Shown piece by piece: positions 28,708 through 38,258 of a stretch of 64,000 nucleotides of DNA (position 1 is its first letter; each line of letters starts with the position of its first letter). The stretch covers positions 290,634-354,633 of the forward strand of contig JABUFB010000011.1 in the NCBI GenBank assembly GCA_013314775.1, given 5' to 3'. Under the pieces are notes generated by a model. It worked only from the letters and a program-made list of their open reading frames with translations. It was not told where the DNA came from and did not search any database. Origin of the DNA: Armatimonadota bacterium. GTDB lineage: Bacteria; Armatimonadota; Zipacnadia; Zipacnadales; JABUFB01. The position numbers and the translations under genes were made by a program.

Positions 28708-29219
28708 CAGGCCCGCTCGTCACCCTTCTTGTTGAGAATGACGGCGGGCTCTTCATGCAACGGATCCCGGCTCAGCCACGGATGATCCTGCGGGTACTCG
28801 TAATCCTTACGCAGCGGAAAGCCCTTCCAGCCTTCGGGCAGGAGCAGATGGCGCGGGTCCGGATGCCCTTCCACGCCGATCCCGTACATCTCCAGCATCT
28901 CGCGCTCCGGCCACGACGCTCCCGGCCAAATGTCCGTCACCGTCTGCACCGATGCCCCGCGCCGGGGAAGCTTCGCACTCACCCGGACGATCATCGGCGA
29001 ACCGATCATCGACAAGTGATAGACGACCTCAAGGTCATCGCCGTGGTCAACACCGAACAGGTCGATCAGATACTCCAGCGGCTCGGGACGCTCAAGGCCC
29101 AGGTACTCAAGGGCCCCGCGCAGGTCTTCCGGCGCAAGCGTGATTTCCACCGCGCCGTCAGGCCCAATGGCCGCGGCGTCGGCGAAACGCTCGGAGATGT
29201 CCCGGGGCAGCTCAGTCAT
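28707..29219 (-). CDS. nuoC: NADH-quinone oxidoreductase subunit C
   Basis: 170 residues. The 30-kDa family signature YPEREMLEMYGI-like WPEREMLEMYGIGVEGHPD is present, followed by the RHLLLPEGWKGFPLRKDYE segment. It is a separate subunit rather than a NuoCD fusion. It starts 14 bases after the PPOX-type gene. The stop overlaps the nuoD start by one base. Confidence 0.96.
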   Translation of the reverse strand: MTELPRDISERFADAAAIGPDGAVEITLAPEDLRGALEYLGLERPEPLEYLIDLFGVDHGDDLEVVYHLSMIGSPMIVRVSAKLPRRGASVQTVTDIWPGASWPEREMLEMYGIGVEGHPDPRHLLLPEGWKGFPLRKDYEYPQDHPWLSRDPLHEEPAVILNKKGDERA

Positions 29220-29233
29220 GCACGATTCCTCGT

Positions 29234-29707
29234 TCAGCAGTGGGCCTTCTTACCGGTCATGCGCGCGATATCCACGCGAACCACGGTCACGCCATCTAGC
29301 GCTGGGTCGGGCACCGGCGCCATCCCCTGCACATACTGCGCAACGAGGATGTCCAGTGCGCGCTGCTTCTCCGCGCGATCCGTCACGAACTCAGCCGTGC
29401 CGAAAACCAGTGCGCTGCGGTATCGGAACCCAATCCCGCAGGGGTTTTCGGACGGCAGCAGTTCAACGTTCGCTTCGAACTCCACGCACACTCGTGGGTC
29501 GTGCTTCAGGGCCTCAAGCTTCCGGCCTTCCCCCGCGCTGTGCAGATAGAGACAACCGTCACCGAGACCGAAGGACATGGGCACGATGTAGGGCCCATCC
29601 TCGCAACACATGCCAACCCGACAGACCTGGCTCGCCCGGATGATCTCCAGGATCTCGTCCGGGTCGATGATTTCCCGGTCGGCTCGGCGCATCTTCGGGT
29701 CAATCAC
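29234..29707 (-). CDS. pyridoxamine 5'-phosphate oxidase-like flavin-binding protein (NimA-related)
   Basis: 157 residues. The split-barrel FMN-binding pattern is [21 protein letters not shown], then [19 protein letters not shown] and [16 protein letters not shown]. This matches the PNPOx-like group that includes the nitroimidazole-resistance (NimA-type) proteins. It overlaps the nuoB stop by 8 bases if it starts at GTG 29707. ATG 29692 is an alternative. Placement between nuoB and nuoC is not typical of nuo operons, and the gene is unrelated to complex I assembly as far as known. Confidence 0.88.
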   Translation of the reverse strand: MIDPKMRRADREIIDPDEILEIIRASQVCRVGMCCEDGPYIVPMSFGLGDGCLYLHSAGEGRKLEALKHDPRVCVEFEANVELLPSENPCGIGFRYRSALVFGTAEFVTDRAEKQRALDILVAQYVQGMAPVPDPALDGVTVVRVDIARMTGKKAHC

Positions 29708-30275
29708 CCGGATACCCTTCCATCCCCGGCCGGATGCCGTGACGCACCGGTTCGTCGGCGATGGACTCCCCTCGGATCTTGTCGTGCAGCTTCAAAAGGC
29801 CTTCAATCAGCGACTCCGGCCGCGGCGGGCAACCCGGCACATAGATGTCCACCGGGATGATCCGATCAACGCCCTTGACCACGCTGTAGGCTTCCTGGTA
29901 GAACCGGCCGCCACTCACCGCACAGTTGCCCAGTGCCATAACCCATTTCGGCTCGGGCATCTGGTGATACAGTCGCTCGATAACAGGCGCCATTTTCACC
30001 GTGACCGTTCCGGCGACGATCATGCAGTCGGCCTGCCTTGGCGTGGGGCGCATGATGATCCCGAACCGGTCCAGATCATATCGTGGTGCAGCAGTGGCGA
30101 TCATCTCAATGGCGCAGCAAGCAAGCCCGAACTGCAGCGGCCAGAGCGAACACGCCTTGCCGGTGTTCAGCACCTTGTCCACGATACTGATGAACTTGAT
30201 GGATAGCGGGCCCTCCTTGTGATCACGGGCGCCTCTGCGCAGGGGCTCTTCGGTAATGGCCTTGATTATGTCCAC
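29700..30275 (-). CDS. nuoB: NADH-quinone oxidoreductase subunit B (cluster N2)
   Basis: 191 residues from GTG 30275. The N2 ligands are all present: adjacent cysteines in LACCAIEM, then GNCAVSGG and PGCPPRPE. The gene overlaps the nuoA stop by 10 bases. NuoB receives electrons from NuoI and reduces quinone with NuoD. The extended N-terminal charged segment ([14 protein letters not shown]) is short and normal for the family. Confidence 0.97.
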   Translation of the reverse strand: MDIIKAITEEPLRRGARDHKEGPLSIKFISIVDKVLNTGKACSLWPLQFGLACCAIEMIATAAPRYDLDRFGIIMRPTPRQADCMIVAGTVTVKMAPVIERLYHQMPEPKWVMALGNCAVSGGRFYQEAYSVVKGVDRIIPVDIYVPGCPPRPESLIEGLLKLHDKIRGESIADEPVRHGIRPGMEGYPGD

Positions 30276-30640
30276 CGCAGATCCCCCTTCTTCCAGACAT
30301 AGGCCAGCCCCACCAGCAGAATGGCCACGAAGATACCCATCTCCCCGGCAGGCAGAGCGCCCAGCATGTCGGGCTTGCTGAGTGCCTTGAACACGGTGGC
30401 CCAGGGAAACAGGAAGATAGTCTCGATCTCGAAGATCACGAAGACGATGGCGATGACGTAATAGCGGACGAAAAACCGGCTCCACGCGGGCCCGATGGGC
30501 GGGATGCCGCACTCGTACACCATCCGCTTCTCGTCATACTGATCCGCGGGGCGCAGGATCATAGCGAAAACGAGAGTGATCGCCGCGAAGACGAATCCCG
30601 CCACGAGGAAGACGGCTACAGGGCCGTAGATGAGTGCCAT
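30266..30640 (-). CDS. nuoA: NADH-quinone oxidoreductase subunit A
   Basis: 124 residues from ATG 30640, with three hydrophobic helices. The YECGIPPIG segment is the diagnostic NuoA loop (YECG-x-P), and [15 protein letters not shown] is the conserved second/third helix region. An upstream stretch of reading frame (to 30715) lacks a Shine-Dalgarno and is unlikely to be translated. First gene of the complex I operon; promoter at 30767-30796. Confidence 0.95.
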   Translation of the reverse strand: MALIYGPVAVFLVAGFVFAAITLVFAMILRPADQYDEKRMVYECGIPPIGPAWSRFFVRYYVIAIVFVIFEIETIFLFPWATVFKALSKPDMLGALPAGEMGIFVAILLVGLAYVWKKGDLRWT

Positions 30641-30766
30641 AGGGACGCTTCGGAAGCCGTGTCGTGATAGATGCAAGCCGGGAAGGCTCGGGCAGGGCTG
30701 CGAACAGGAGAGCACAAGAAAAACGTCGCGGCGCCGGGGGGCAACCGCAACGGGCCTGCCTTACTG

Positions 30767-30796
30767 AGTATAGCCTTCAGCGAAGCGCCAAGTCAA
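30767..30796 (-). promoter_or_regulatory. sigma70-type promoter of the nuo operon
   Basis: On the minus strand, TTGACT is followed 18 bases later by TATACT. The predicted start is near 30760, which leaves a leader of about 120 bases before nuoA. The element resembles the promoter at 42142-42170, sharing CTTGACTTGGCG. No Rex palindrome is evident. Confidence 0.72.
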
Positions 30797-30975
30797 GGAA
30801 AGGCGTTGGGGGCCCAAGCGATTTGAGGCGGGCCGAGTTCACAGGTCCCGTTTCACCCCGCTCCAAACCACCCGCAGCTGCAGGCTGCCGCCCGATTCGT
30901 GGGCTCTGGGGCAAATCGGCCACCAGCAAAATGCGGTCGGGCCGGCGGTCAGATCACGCGCGAGTGACTACAGGA

Positions 30976-32265
30976 CTAGAAGGCACCCTGTGGCGCCTGG
31001 CTCGCCGCTTCTCCCACCACGCGCATCGTCTCCTCCTGGCGCTGTCGGACGAAACCCATGGCAGCCGCCAAGTACTCGAGAGACTCATCCCGGTCGGTCG
31101 CGAAAGCCACCAGTGGACGCGCGATATCCTCCCCGGTGGCGTCATCGATCTCGAATATCCAGTCGCTCAGGCCCACATCGCGCCACATCTGGCCCTTGCA
31201 GGTGTCTGTAGGCTGGCGCAGGTGGATTGCCGGCGTTCCATTGGCCGCAGCCATGATCGGCGAGTGCATCTCGAAACTCACAACGCCCAATGCCCGGGCG
31301 TAGACCGAAGTCGCCTCGTCCGGCAGCCAATAGTCTTCTCGCCAGACAACTCGCGTCTTCACGTCCTCCGGGAGCGGGTCCACGAGCGACTCCTTGGCAA
31401 CCCGCATCTCGTGGATCATCTCCGGACATGCCAGCACCTTCAGCCCGGTCTCCCGAACGAAGAGAATCAGCGCCTCCCGCAGCCTGGCATGGTCGGCTTC
31501 TTGGAACTCCGCGGAGATAGCCGCCTTTCGCAGATCCTCCTGCGTCGGCTCCCGGTGGTGAATCTGGTAGTAGGGGGTGTATCTCAGTCGCGGGATCGCG
31601 GCCACAAACCGGCCCTCTTCGAGGCCGCTGGCAGCGAGATATGCCGCAGCCCGATCCTCATCCCGCAGGTGGAAGCCAAAGGCACCATCAGGCGCGAACT
31701 CCAGCACCGGGGGCGTTGCACCGGATTTGCGCACCGTCTCCAGCGATATGGTATCCCGGCAGTACACGAACCGCGCGCAGCTCAACAGGTCCCGCAGTTC
31801 GTCGTTCACGCCGCTCACAGTCACCCCGTAGATGCCGTATGGCTTTCCGGTGAGCTTGCGCCATCCTTCCAGATCCTTAGCACAAACAACACTGGGACCG
31901 GAGCCGTGCAGCAGCAGTGTCGCCCGGTCGAATGCGGCGCGCAGTTCCGGCGTCGAGGGCTCACCGGCCTTGTCAAGGGTCCCTTTCACGATCTGCACTC
32001 GAGGGAAGCCCGCGCGCAGCATGGGCTCCACGCCGCGGTCGATATTGCAGGGCCAGAGCATCACCTGTGCATGCGGCAGGTGCTTCTCAAGGAGCCGCAG
32101 CACACCCGGAGAATGGGCGATGTCGCCGATGTTCACAGTCTGCCACGAGGACCGCAGCAGAATGCAGGGGCCGTCCGCCGCCTGAATCATATCGCCTGTC
32201 ACCGCCGTAAGCGCGCAGCCAGCCCCGACCGCGGCCAGATTCCGCATGAGTTCCCGCCTTGTCAT
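30976..32265 (-). CDS. polysaccharide pyruvyl transferase-like protein with Tat-type signal
   Basis: 429 residues. A twin-arginine motif (TRRELM) and hydrophobic core suggest Tat-dependent export or an anchored protein. The body matches the polysaccharide pyruvyl transferase (CsaB/WcaK-like) family: NIGDIAHSPGVLRLLEKHLP, LLLHGSGPS and the C-terminal FEMHSPIMAAANGTPAI region. Family members add pyruvyl ketals to cell-surface glycans in the cytosol. Export is therefore odd, and a different role is possible. A 260-base gap holding the nuo promoter separates it from nuoA. No clear promoter of its own was found. Confidence 0.82.
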   Translation of the reverse strand: MTRRELMRNLAAVGAGCALTAVTGDMIQAADGPCILLRSSWQTVNIGDIAHSPGVLRLLEKHLPHAQVMLWPCNIDRGVEPMLRAGFPRVQIVKGTLDKAGEPSTPELRAAFDRATLLLHGSGPSVVCAKDLEGWRKLTGKPYGIYGVTVSGVNDELRDLLSCARFVYCRDTISLETVRKSGATPPVLEFAPDGAFGFHLRDEDRAAAYLAASGLEEGRFVAAIPRLRYTPYYQIHHREPTQEDLRKAAISAEFQEADHARLREALILFVRETGLKVLACPEMIHEMRVAKESLVDPLPEDVKTRVVWREDYWLPDEATSVYARALGVVSFEMHSPIMAAANGTPAIHLRQPTDTCKGQMWRDVGLSDWIFEIDDATGEDIARPLVAFATDRDESLEYLAAAMGFVRQRQEETMRVVGEAASQAPQGAF

Positions 32266-32304
32266 GCTCTTCCATCCAAGGTGTGCGCCGGCACCCCTGC
32301 ATGC

Positions 32305-32889
32305 CTACAACATGCCCTTTGTCGAGGGGACGTCGGTCTTGCGAGGGTCTAGCCCCTTCGCCTCATCCAGTGCCCTGGCGAAGGACTTGAAGGCGCCCTC
32401 CAGAATGTGATGCCCATTGCGCCCTGACTGCTGGATCAAGTGCAGTGACATGCCAGCGTTGGCGGTGAGCGCTACGAAGAACTCGCGCACCAACTCGGTG
32501 TCGAAATCCCCCACCTTCGCCGTGGGAAGGTCCAGTTCATACACGAGATAGGCCCTGCCCCCAAAGTCGATATAAGCATGCACCAGCGCCTCGTCCATGG
32601 GGCAGCTTCCCCGACCATAACGCACCAGGCCCCGCTTGTCCCCCACCGCCTGGGCCAGCGCTTGCCCGAGCACTATGCCCACGTCCTCCACCGTGTGGTG
32701 AGCGTCTATGTGCAGATCGCCCTCGGCCTTGAGGATGATGTCAATAAGCCCGTGCTTGGCCACATGACTGAGCATGTGGTCGAAGAACCCCACGCCGGTG
32801 TTGATGTCGTACTCGCCGGAGCCGTCGAGGTCGATCTTCACGGTGATCTGGGTCTCCGATGTCCGGCGGGTGATCTCGGCAGTTCGCAT
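32305..32889 (-). CDS. hisB: imidazoleglycerol-phosphate dehydratase
   Basis: 194 residues from ATG 32889, with AGGAGG 7 bases upstream. Signatures are FFDHMLSHVAKHG, LHIDAHHTVEDVGI and the C-terminal GRNGHHILEGAFKSFARAL. The His-rich motifs bind manganese at the active site. It catalyses the sixth step of histidine biosynthesis. It is the monofunctional form without a HAD phosphatase fusion. It sits downstream of hisD on the same strand; a hairpin is in the intervening 187 bases. Confidence 0.97.
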   Translation of the reverse strand: MRTAEITRRTSETQITVKIDLDGSGEYDINTGVGFFDHMLSHVAKHGLIDIILKAEGDLHIDAHHTVEDVGIVLGQALAQAVGDKRGLVRYGRGSCPMDEALVHAYIDFGGRAYLVYELDLPTAKVGDFDTELVREFFVALTANAGMSLHLIQQSGRNGHHILEGAFKSFARALDEAKGLDPRKTDVPSTKGML

Positions 32890-33015
32890 GATAAAGCCTC
32901 CTCGCATCTGTAACGGCAGCTTGCGGCAGACGACGAGCGGCCGGGCATTGGGGGACTGGCCTCCGAGTCTGCGCCCGTGCGAACTCGGTTCTTGTGCCCA
33001 ATGCGACGGGTGCGG

Positions 33016-33034
33016 CACCAGGCCCCGCCTGGTG
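33016..33034 (-). terminator. hairpin between hisD and hisB
   Basis: An 8-bp stem (CACCAGGC / GCCTGGTG) with a 3-base loop sits 40-60 bases past the hisD stop on the minus strand. There is no good T-tract. It may be a weak or processing hairpin inside an operon rather than a terminator. Confidence 0.3.
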
Positions 33035-33076
33035 TGCTTCACAGCAAGCACTTCTTTGGGAAGCAGTGCTTGGCCC

Positions 33077-34378
33077 CTATCCGTCGTTCAACCTGCGTCG
33101 CACCGCCTCCGCATGGGCCTGCAGACCCTCGCCCTGGGCAAGCTCGATAACGTCTGGGCCGATGCGCTCAAACCCGTGCCGGTTCGCGTAGACAACCGAT
33201 GACACCTTCAGGAAGTCGTTGACCGAAAGCGGCGCCGAAAACCGCGCGGTGCCATACGTCGGCAAGACGTGGCTCGGGCCGGCGGCGTAATCGCCAATGG
33301 GCACAGGCGCATTCTCGCCCAGGAAAATGCATCCCGCGTTCTCAATGCACTCCAGCACATCGAATGGGTCGCGCACCAGAATCTGCAGGTGTTCGGGTGC
33401 GATGTCGTTCGCGATCCGCGCCGAATGCTCAATGGACTTCGTCAGCACGATGAAACTGTGTTCGGACAGGGATTCCCGGGTCAGTTCTGAGCGCTCAAGG
33501 CTGGCGATCTGTCTCTCCATCTCCGCGAGTGTCCTGGATGCGAGGTTTTCACTGGGGGTGAGCAGGATCACCGTGTTATCGCCGGTGTGCTCGGCCTGTG
33601 TAAGCAGGTCGGCAGCCACCAGATCCGGCCGCGCGAAATCATCGGCGATGATCAGCGACTCGCTGGGCCCGGCGATGGAATCGATGCCCGCGATGCCGAA
33701 GGCGTATTTCTTGGCCACCGACACCCACGGGTTCCCGGGGCCCACGATTTTGACCACTGGCGCGACCGTCTGCGTGCCGAAAGCCAGCGCCGCGATGGCC
33801 TGCGCACCACCCATGCGGTATGCCTCGTGCACACCACACTCGGCGGCGGCCACGAGCATGGTCGGGTCCACGCTGCCGTCTGGTCGGGGCGGCGTGGCAA
33901 AGACGATTCGCGGCACTCCGGCCACCTGCGCCGGGATTGCACTCATCAGCAGCGACGAGGGCAGGGGCGCCGCCTTGGCCGGAACGTACAGACCGGCCGA
34001 GCGCACCGCCGTCACATGATGGCCCAGAATGAGCCCATCGAAGGTCTCCAGCCAACTCTGCTCCTTCGCGCGCTCCTGGAAAGCGCGCACATTCGCCAGC
34101 GCGTTCCGGAAGGCCCGCACCCAGGCGTCGGGGACCTGCTGGTAAGCGGCGTGGAACTCATCCGGCCCGATGGTGATCTGGTCGACGCTGAACCCCGGGC
34201 AGTCCAGGCGACGAGTAAGCTCCACCAGTGCCTCGTCCCCGCGGTCCTTCACGTCCGCCATGATCCGCCGGACTTCTTCTTCAAGCTGGGGTGACACCTC
34301 GCCGAGGCTCCGCGTGCGCAGCGCCTGGAGTTCGGCGACCGGGCCCTCACGGGCATCAAGTATGCGGATCAGAGTCAT
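33077..34378 (-). CDS. hisD: histidinol dehydrogenase
   Basis: 433 residues. Conserved elements are YVPAKAAPLPSSLLMSAIPA, GGAQAIAALAFGTQ and the GPGNPWVSVAKKYAFG loop, plus AEHTGDNTVILLT and YAAGPSHVLPT. The His/Glu catalytic and zinc ligands lie in the AEHTGDN and EHLQ segments. The enzyme oxidises L-histidinol twice with NAD+ to histidine. Upstream is dnaE on the same strand; downstream is hisB, a likely small his operon. Confidence 0.97.
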   Translation of the reverse strand: MTLIRILDAREGPVAELQALRTRSLGEVSPQLEEEVRRIMADVKDRGDEALVELTRRLDCPGFSVDQITIGPDEFHAAYQQVPDAWVRAFRNALANVRAFQERAKEQSWLETFDGLILGHHVTAVRSAGLYVPAKAAPLPSSLLMSAIPAQVAGVPRIVFATPPRPDGSVDPTMLVAAAECGVHEAYRMGGAQAIAALAFGTQTVAPVVKIVGPGNPWVSVAKKYAFGIAGIDSIAGPSESLIIADDFARPDLVAADLLTQAEHTGDNTVILLTPSENLASRTLAEMERQIASLERSELTRESLSEHSFIVLTKSIEHSARIANDIAPEHLQILVRDPFDVLECIENAGCIFLGENAPVPIGDYAAGPSHVLPTYGTARFSAPLSVNDFLKVSSVVYANRHGFERIGPDVIELAQGEGLQAHAEAVRRRLNDG

Positions 34379-34439
34379 GCCTTAGTCCTTGCGTACTGCA
34401 GGTGATTACTGCCCGTACAGGTGGCGGCGCGACCGCGCC

Positions 34440-37400
34440 TCAGCCCCCCGCGGCGGCGTCTACAAGCTCCGGTGAATCGTCTTCGCGCACCGTCATGATG
34501 CCCGGCACCTGCCGGACACGGGTCGGGAAATCCCCGCAGCAACTCACGCGGAAATTGGAGCCCAGGAATACGCAGCGCTCCTCGCCGCGCCCTGTGAGGT
34601 GCAGATATACCTCCTGCGGCCCCCTGTACTGTTCCAGCACCTTCCGCAATTCCGCCAGGTTTGCCTCGGACGCCAACGGCGCGTCCATCTCCAGGTGTAG
34701 TCGCGGAGCCTTGTAGACCTGCGGCGGCGGCGCGGAAACAATCTCTTCCATCTTCTTGCGGCCCTCCGCCGCGAGTTCCAGGCGGCGCTGCGAGATCTTC
34801 CGCGCCTTATCAAGGGGCCGCGCCCCTTCACACTGGAGCTTCACGGTCTCCTGGTCACCCGAGTCCCCGTTGCCCTGTCCCCCGCCCCGTGCCGCGGTGC
34901 GCTCCACCTTCACGTCCATGATCACCAGCGCATCCTGGACAATCACATCCTTTACCTGCTCCCAGACGCGGGGGAAGATGGTGACCTCCACCTTGTCTGC
35001 GAGGCTCTCCAGCGCCACAAAGGCCATGCTGTCGCCATTTCGCGTGCGGTGGTGCTTCACTTCGCTGATGACCCCGCCCACGGTAAGCTCGGTGCCGTCG
35101 GCGAACTCCGCCAGGTCCTCGATGCGCGCCGAGACGCAACGCTCAAGCTTTTCCTCGTTCTTTACCAGCGGGTGGTTGGACAGGTACAGCCCCAGCAGGG
35201 ATTTCTCCAGCTCAAGCACATACTCTTCCGGGAACGGCGGGACATCCGGCAGGACGTCAGCGCCACCTGCGTCCTCTTCATCATCGCCGAAAAGCGACGT
35301 CTGCCCCACGGCCCGATCGGCCTCACATTTCAGGCCTGCCGCCCACGCCTGCTCAAGGCCCGCGACGAGGCGCGCGCGGTCGCCGAAGGCATCCAGCGCC
35401 CCGGCTTCAATGAGGGTCCTGATTGTTGCCTTGGGTACTCCGGCGCATGCCACCCGCCGGCAGAGGTCCCACAGGTCCCTGAAAGGTCCGTTTTCCTCGC
35501 GCTCCTGCACGATCGCCGTAGCCGGGCTCATCCCCACTCCCTTGACTGCGGCCAGTCCGAAAACCACCGCACCGTCGGCCACCGAGAAATCCGCGAAACT
35601 GCGGTTCACATCGGGTGGCAGGACCTTGATCCCGCTGCGGCGGCATTCTGTAACGTACTTCGCAATCTCCTTGCTCTCGCCAATGACCGTCGACAATTGG
35701 GCGGCCAGGAATTCGGGCGGGAAATTGGCCTTCAAATACGCTGTCCAATACGCAACCAGCGCGTAGGCGGCGCTGTGCGACTTGTTGAAGCCATACCGGG
35801 AGAATGTCTCCATGCGACTGAAGATGCTACGGGTCACGTCCTCAGGAATGCCGTTGGCGATGCAGCCCTGAATGAACAGGGGCTTCATCTTCTCCATCTT
35901 GTCAGCCTGTTTCTTGGCCATGGCGCGCATGATGATCTCTGCCTGGGGCATGCTGAAACCCGCCAGGTCGGTGGCGATGCGCATGACCTGCTCCTGGTAG
36001 AGGATGACCCCATAGGTCTGGCTCAGGATCGGCTCCAGGAGCGGCGTCGGGTAGATGGGCCTGCCGTGGCGACCGGCGATAAAATCCGGCGCCGAGTCCA
36101 TCGGTCCAGGCCGGTAGAGGGCAACCAGCGGCACGAGGTGGTTGAACTGATCCGGACGCAGGTCCCTTAGAAGCTGGCGCATACCCTCGCTTTCGAGCTG
36201 GAATACCGCAGCAGTATCCCCGCGAGACAGCAGCTCGTAGGTCTTCGCATCATCCCGTGGGACCCGCAGCATGTCAATCTTGATGCCCCGCGACCGCTCC
36301 ACCGTCCGCACAGTGTTCTCGATGATCGTCAGGGTCTTCAGACCCAGGAAGTCCATCTTCACGATGCCCACGTCCACGCACGGGTCCATCGAGTACTGGG
36401 TGGTGATCGTCCCGTCCTTCTCGCCCCGGAGCGGGACGTAGTCGGTCAGTGGGCCGTCGGAGATCACCACCGCCGCCGCATGAACGCCCGCGTGGCGGGT
36501 GATGCCCTCGATTTTCATCGCCGTGGACAACAGATTGGCGATTTCTGGGTCCTCGTCCGCCTTGGCCTTCAGTTCCGGCACCGTCTCCAGTGCTTCGGGA
36601 ATGCTCTTGTCTCCCGGCTGGAGCTTCGCGATCTCGTCCACCTTCGCCAGATCGATCCCCAGCACCCGACCGCAATCGCGGATGGCGGCCTTCGCTTGCA
36701 TGGTGTTGAAGGTGATCACCTGGGCCACGTGATCGCGCCCGTATTTCTCCTTGACGTAGTCGATGATTTCCTCCCGCGCGCGGTCCGGGAAGTCCAGATC
36801 GATGTCAGGCGGGCTCGCGCGCTCCGGGTTGAGCATTCGCTCGAAGATGAGCCCCTGTTCCAGCGGGTCGATCTCACTGATGCCCAGAAGATAGGCGACT
36901 ATGCTCCCCGTAGCTGATCCCCGTCCCGGCCCCACGAAAATGTTCCGCCGTTTCGCCTCCCAGATGAAGTCGCCGACAATCAGGAAGTAGCCCGAGTACC
37001 GGCACTGCTCGATGATCCCGAGCTCGTAGTCAAGGCGCGCTCGGGCGGTGCCGTCGTCGTCAGGGTAGCGCACGGGTATCTGCTGCTCGCAGACCTTCCG
37101 CAGGTAGGAGTGGACCGTCTCGCCCTCGGGGATGGGATACGCCGGGAGCATAAGCTTGCCCAGCGTGAGTTCCAGGTTGCAGCGCTCAGCAACCTCAACC
37201 GAACGATGCACCGCTTCGGGGTGGTCCGGGAAGATCTCCAGCATCTCCTCCTCGGACTTCATGAAAAACTCCTGGGGCTCGTACCGCATCCGATTTTCGT
37301 CATCGCGCAGAGAACCGGTCTGAATGCACAGAAGGGTGTCATGGGCTTCCGCATCTTCCTTGCGGGTGTAGTGGACATCGTTCGTTGCCACTACCGGCAG

Positions 37401-37994
37401 CCCGATCTCGTCCGCGATCTGGAAGATTCCCGCGTTCATCACCTGCTCTTCGGGAATCAGATGGTTCATCACTTCCAGGTACACATTCTCGCGCCCAAAG
37501 ACATCAATCAGCGCCTCCGCCTGGCGCTTCGCCTGTTCCATGTCCCCCTCGGTGATGGCGCGGCTCACAAAACCTTGCAGGCAAGCCGTGAGCACGATGA
37601 GCCCCTCCGAGTACCGCGACAGGAGCTCCATGTCAACCCGGGGCTTGTAGTAGAATCCTTCGAGATTTGCATCCGTCACCAGGCGCATGAGGTTCTGGTA
37701 GCCCCCATGGTCCTTCGCCAGAAGCACCAGGTGGCTCATCTGCCGGTCGCACGCCTCGCGGTCGAAACGGGTGCGCGATGCGCAGTACACCTCGCAGCCG
37801 ATAATCGGCTTGATCTTCGCCTCCACGCAGGCCTTGTAGAACTCGATGGCCCCGTACATCACACCGTGGTCGGTGAGGGCCACGGCGGACATTTCGAGTT
37901 CCTTGGCGCGCGCGACCAGTTCCTTGATGCGACAGGCGCCGTCCAGGAGGCTGTACTCGCTGTGAACGTGGAGGTGGACGAATTGTGAGGGCAT
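34440..37994 (-). CDS. dnaE: DNA polymerase III alpha subunit
   Basis: 1184 residues, near the usual ~1160. It opens with the PHP domain (HLHVHSEYSLLDGACRI) and its metal-site histidines. The catalytic core carries PPDIDLDFPD near residue 398, with the palm aspartates, and NKSHSAAYA near 745. The C-terminal part has an OB-fold (LTVGGVISEVKHHRTRNG) and a clamp-binding region. An acidic low-complexity tail precedes the end. The intact PHP His/Asp residues suggest a possible proofreading domain, as in DnaE of bacteria without a separate epsilon subunit. The gene is followed by hisD on the same strand. Confidence 0.97.
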   Translation of the reverse strand: MPSQFVHLHVHSEYSLLDGACRIKELVARAKELEMSAVALTDHGVMYGAIEFYKACVEAKIKPIIGCEVYCASRTRFDREACDRQMSHLVLLAKDHGGYQNLMRLVTDANLEGFYYKPRVDMELLSRYSEGLIVLTACLQGFVSRAITEGDMEQAKRQAEALIDVFGRENVYLEVMNHLIPEEQVMNAGIFQIADEIGLPVVATNDVHYTRKEDAEAHDTLLCIQTGSLRDDENRMRYEPQEFFMKSEEEMLEIFPDHPEAVHRSVEVAERCNLELTLGKLMLPAYPIPEGETVHSYLRKVCEQQIPVRYPDDDGTARARLDYELGIIEQCRYSGYFLIVGDFIWEAKRRNIFVGPGRGSATGSIVAYLLGISEIDPLEQGLIFERMLNPERASPPDIDLDFPDRAREEIIDYVKEKYGRDHVAQVITFNTMQAKAAIRDCGRVLGIDLAKVDEIAKLQPGDKSIPEALETVPELKAKADEDPEIANLLSTAMKIEGITRHAGVHAAAVVISDGPLTDYVPLRGEKDGTITTQYSMDPCVDVGIVKMDFLGLKTLTIIENTVRTVERSRGIKIDMLRVPRDDAKTYELLSRGDTAAVFQLESEGMRQLLRDLRPDQFNHLVPLVALYRPGPMDSAPDFIAGRHGRPIYPTPLLEPILSQTYGVILYQEQVMRIATDLAGFSMPQAEIIMRAMAKKQADKMEKMKPLFIQGCIANGIPEDVTRSIFSRMETFSRYGFNKSHSAAYALVAYWTAYLKANFPPEFLAAQLSTVIGESKEIAKYVTECRRSGIKVLPPDVNRSFADFSVADGAVVFGLAAVKGVGMSPATAIVQEREENGPFRDLWDLCRRVACAGVPKATIRTLIEAGALDAFGDRARLVAGLEQAWAAGLKCEADRAVGQTSLFGDDEEDAGGADVLPDVPPFPEEYVLELEKSLLGLYLSNHPLVKNEEKLERCVSARIEDLAEFADGTELTVGGVISEVKHHRTRNGDSMAFVALESLADKVEVTIFPRVWEQVKDVIVQDALVIMDVKVERTAARGGGQGNGDSGDQETVKLQCEGARPLDKARKISQRRLELAAEGRKKMEEIVSAPPPQVYKAPRLHLEMDAPLASEANLAELRKVLEQYRGPQEVYLHLTGRGEERCVFLGSNFRVSCCGDFPTRVRQVPGIMTVREDDSPELVDAAAGG

Positions 37995-38222
37995 CTTCGT
38001 TCCGCGGTTCTTGCACCCCAGGCGAGGGCTGCCCGGATCGGCTTCCAGACTGGTGCGCAGGGGTGCTCTAAGCCGGGAAACCGGAGATCAACCCGGACTG
38101 CCGCCCGTCCAACGGGTGCCGGTGGTATAGGTGTGCGTTCGTGAAACGCCGCCCGCAGGCGGTGTGGGTCCCACACAGTTGAGGAGTATCCGGACGCCAG
38201 AAAAGGCGTTCCGAAAACGATT

Positions 38223-38251
38223 GGGCCCGACCGCTGTGGCCGGCCGGGCCC
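38223..38251 (-). terminator. GC-rich terminator-like hairpin
   Basis: An 11-bp stem (GGGCCCGaCCG / CGGCCGGGCCC, one mismatch) with a 7-base loop lies 8 bases beyond the stop of the minus-strand lipoprotein gene. The tail after the stem on that strand has a short T run in TCGTTTTC. A reasonable terminator. Confidence 0.6.
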
Positions 38252-38258
38252 TCGATCT

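Noticed and set aside
30740..30800. possible Rex operator near the nuo promoter
   Set aside because: A TTGTG half site is present nearby at about 30710-30720, but the matching CACAA half is missing.
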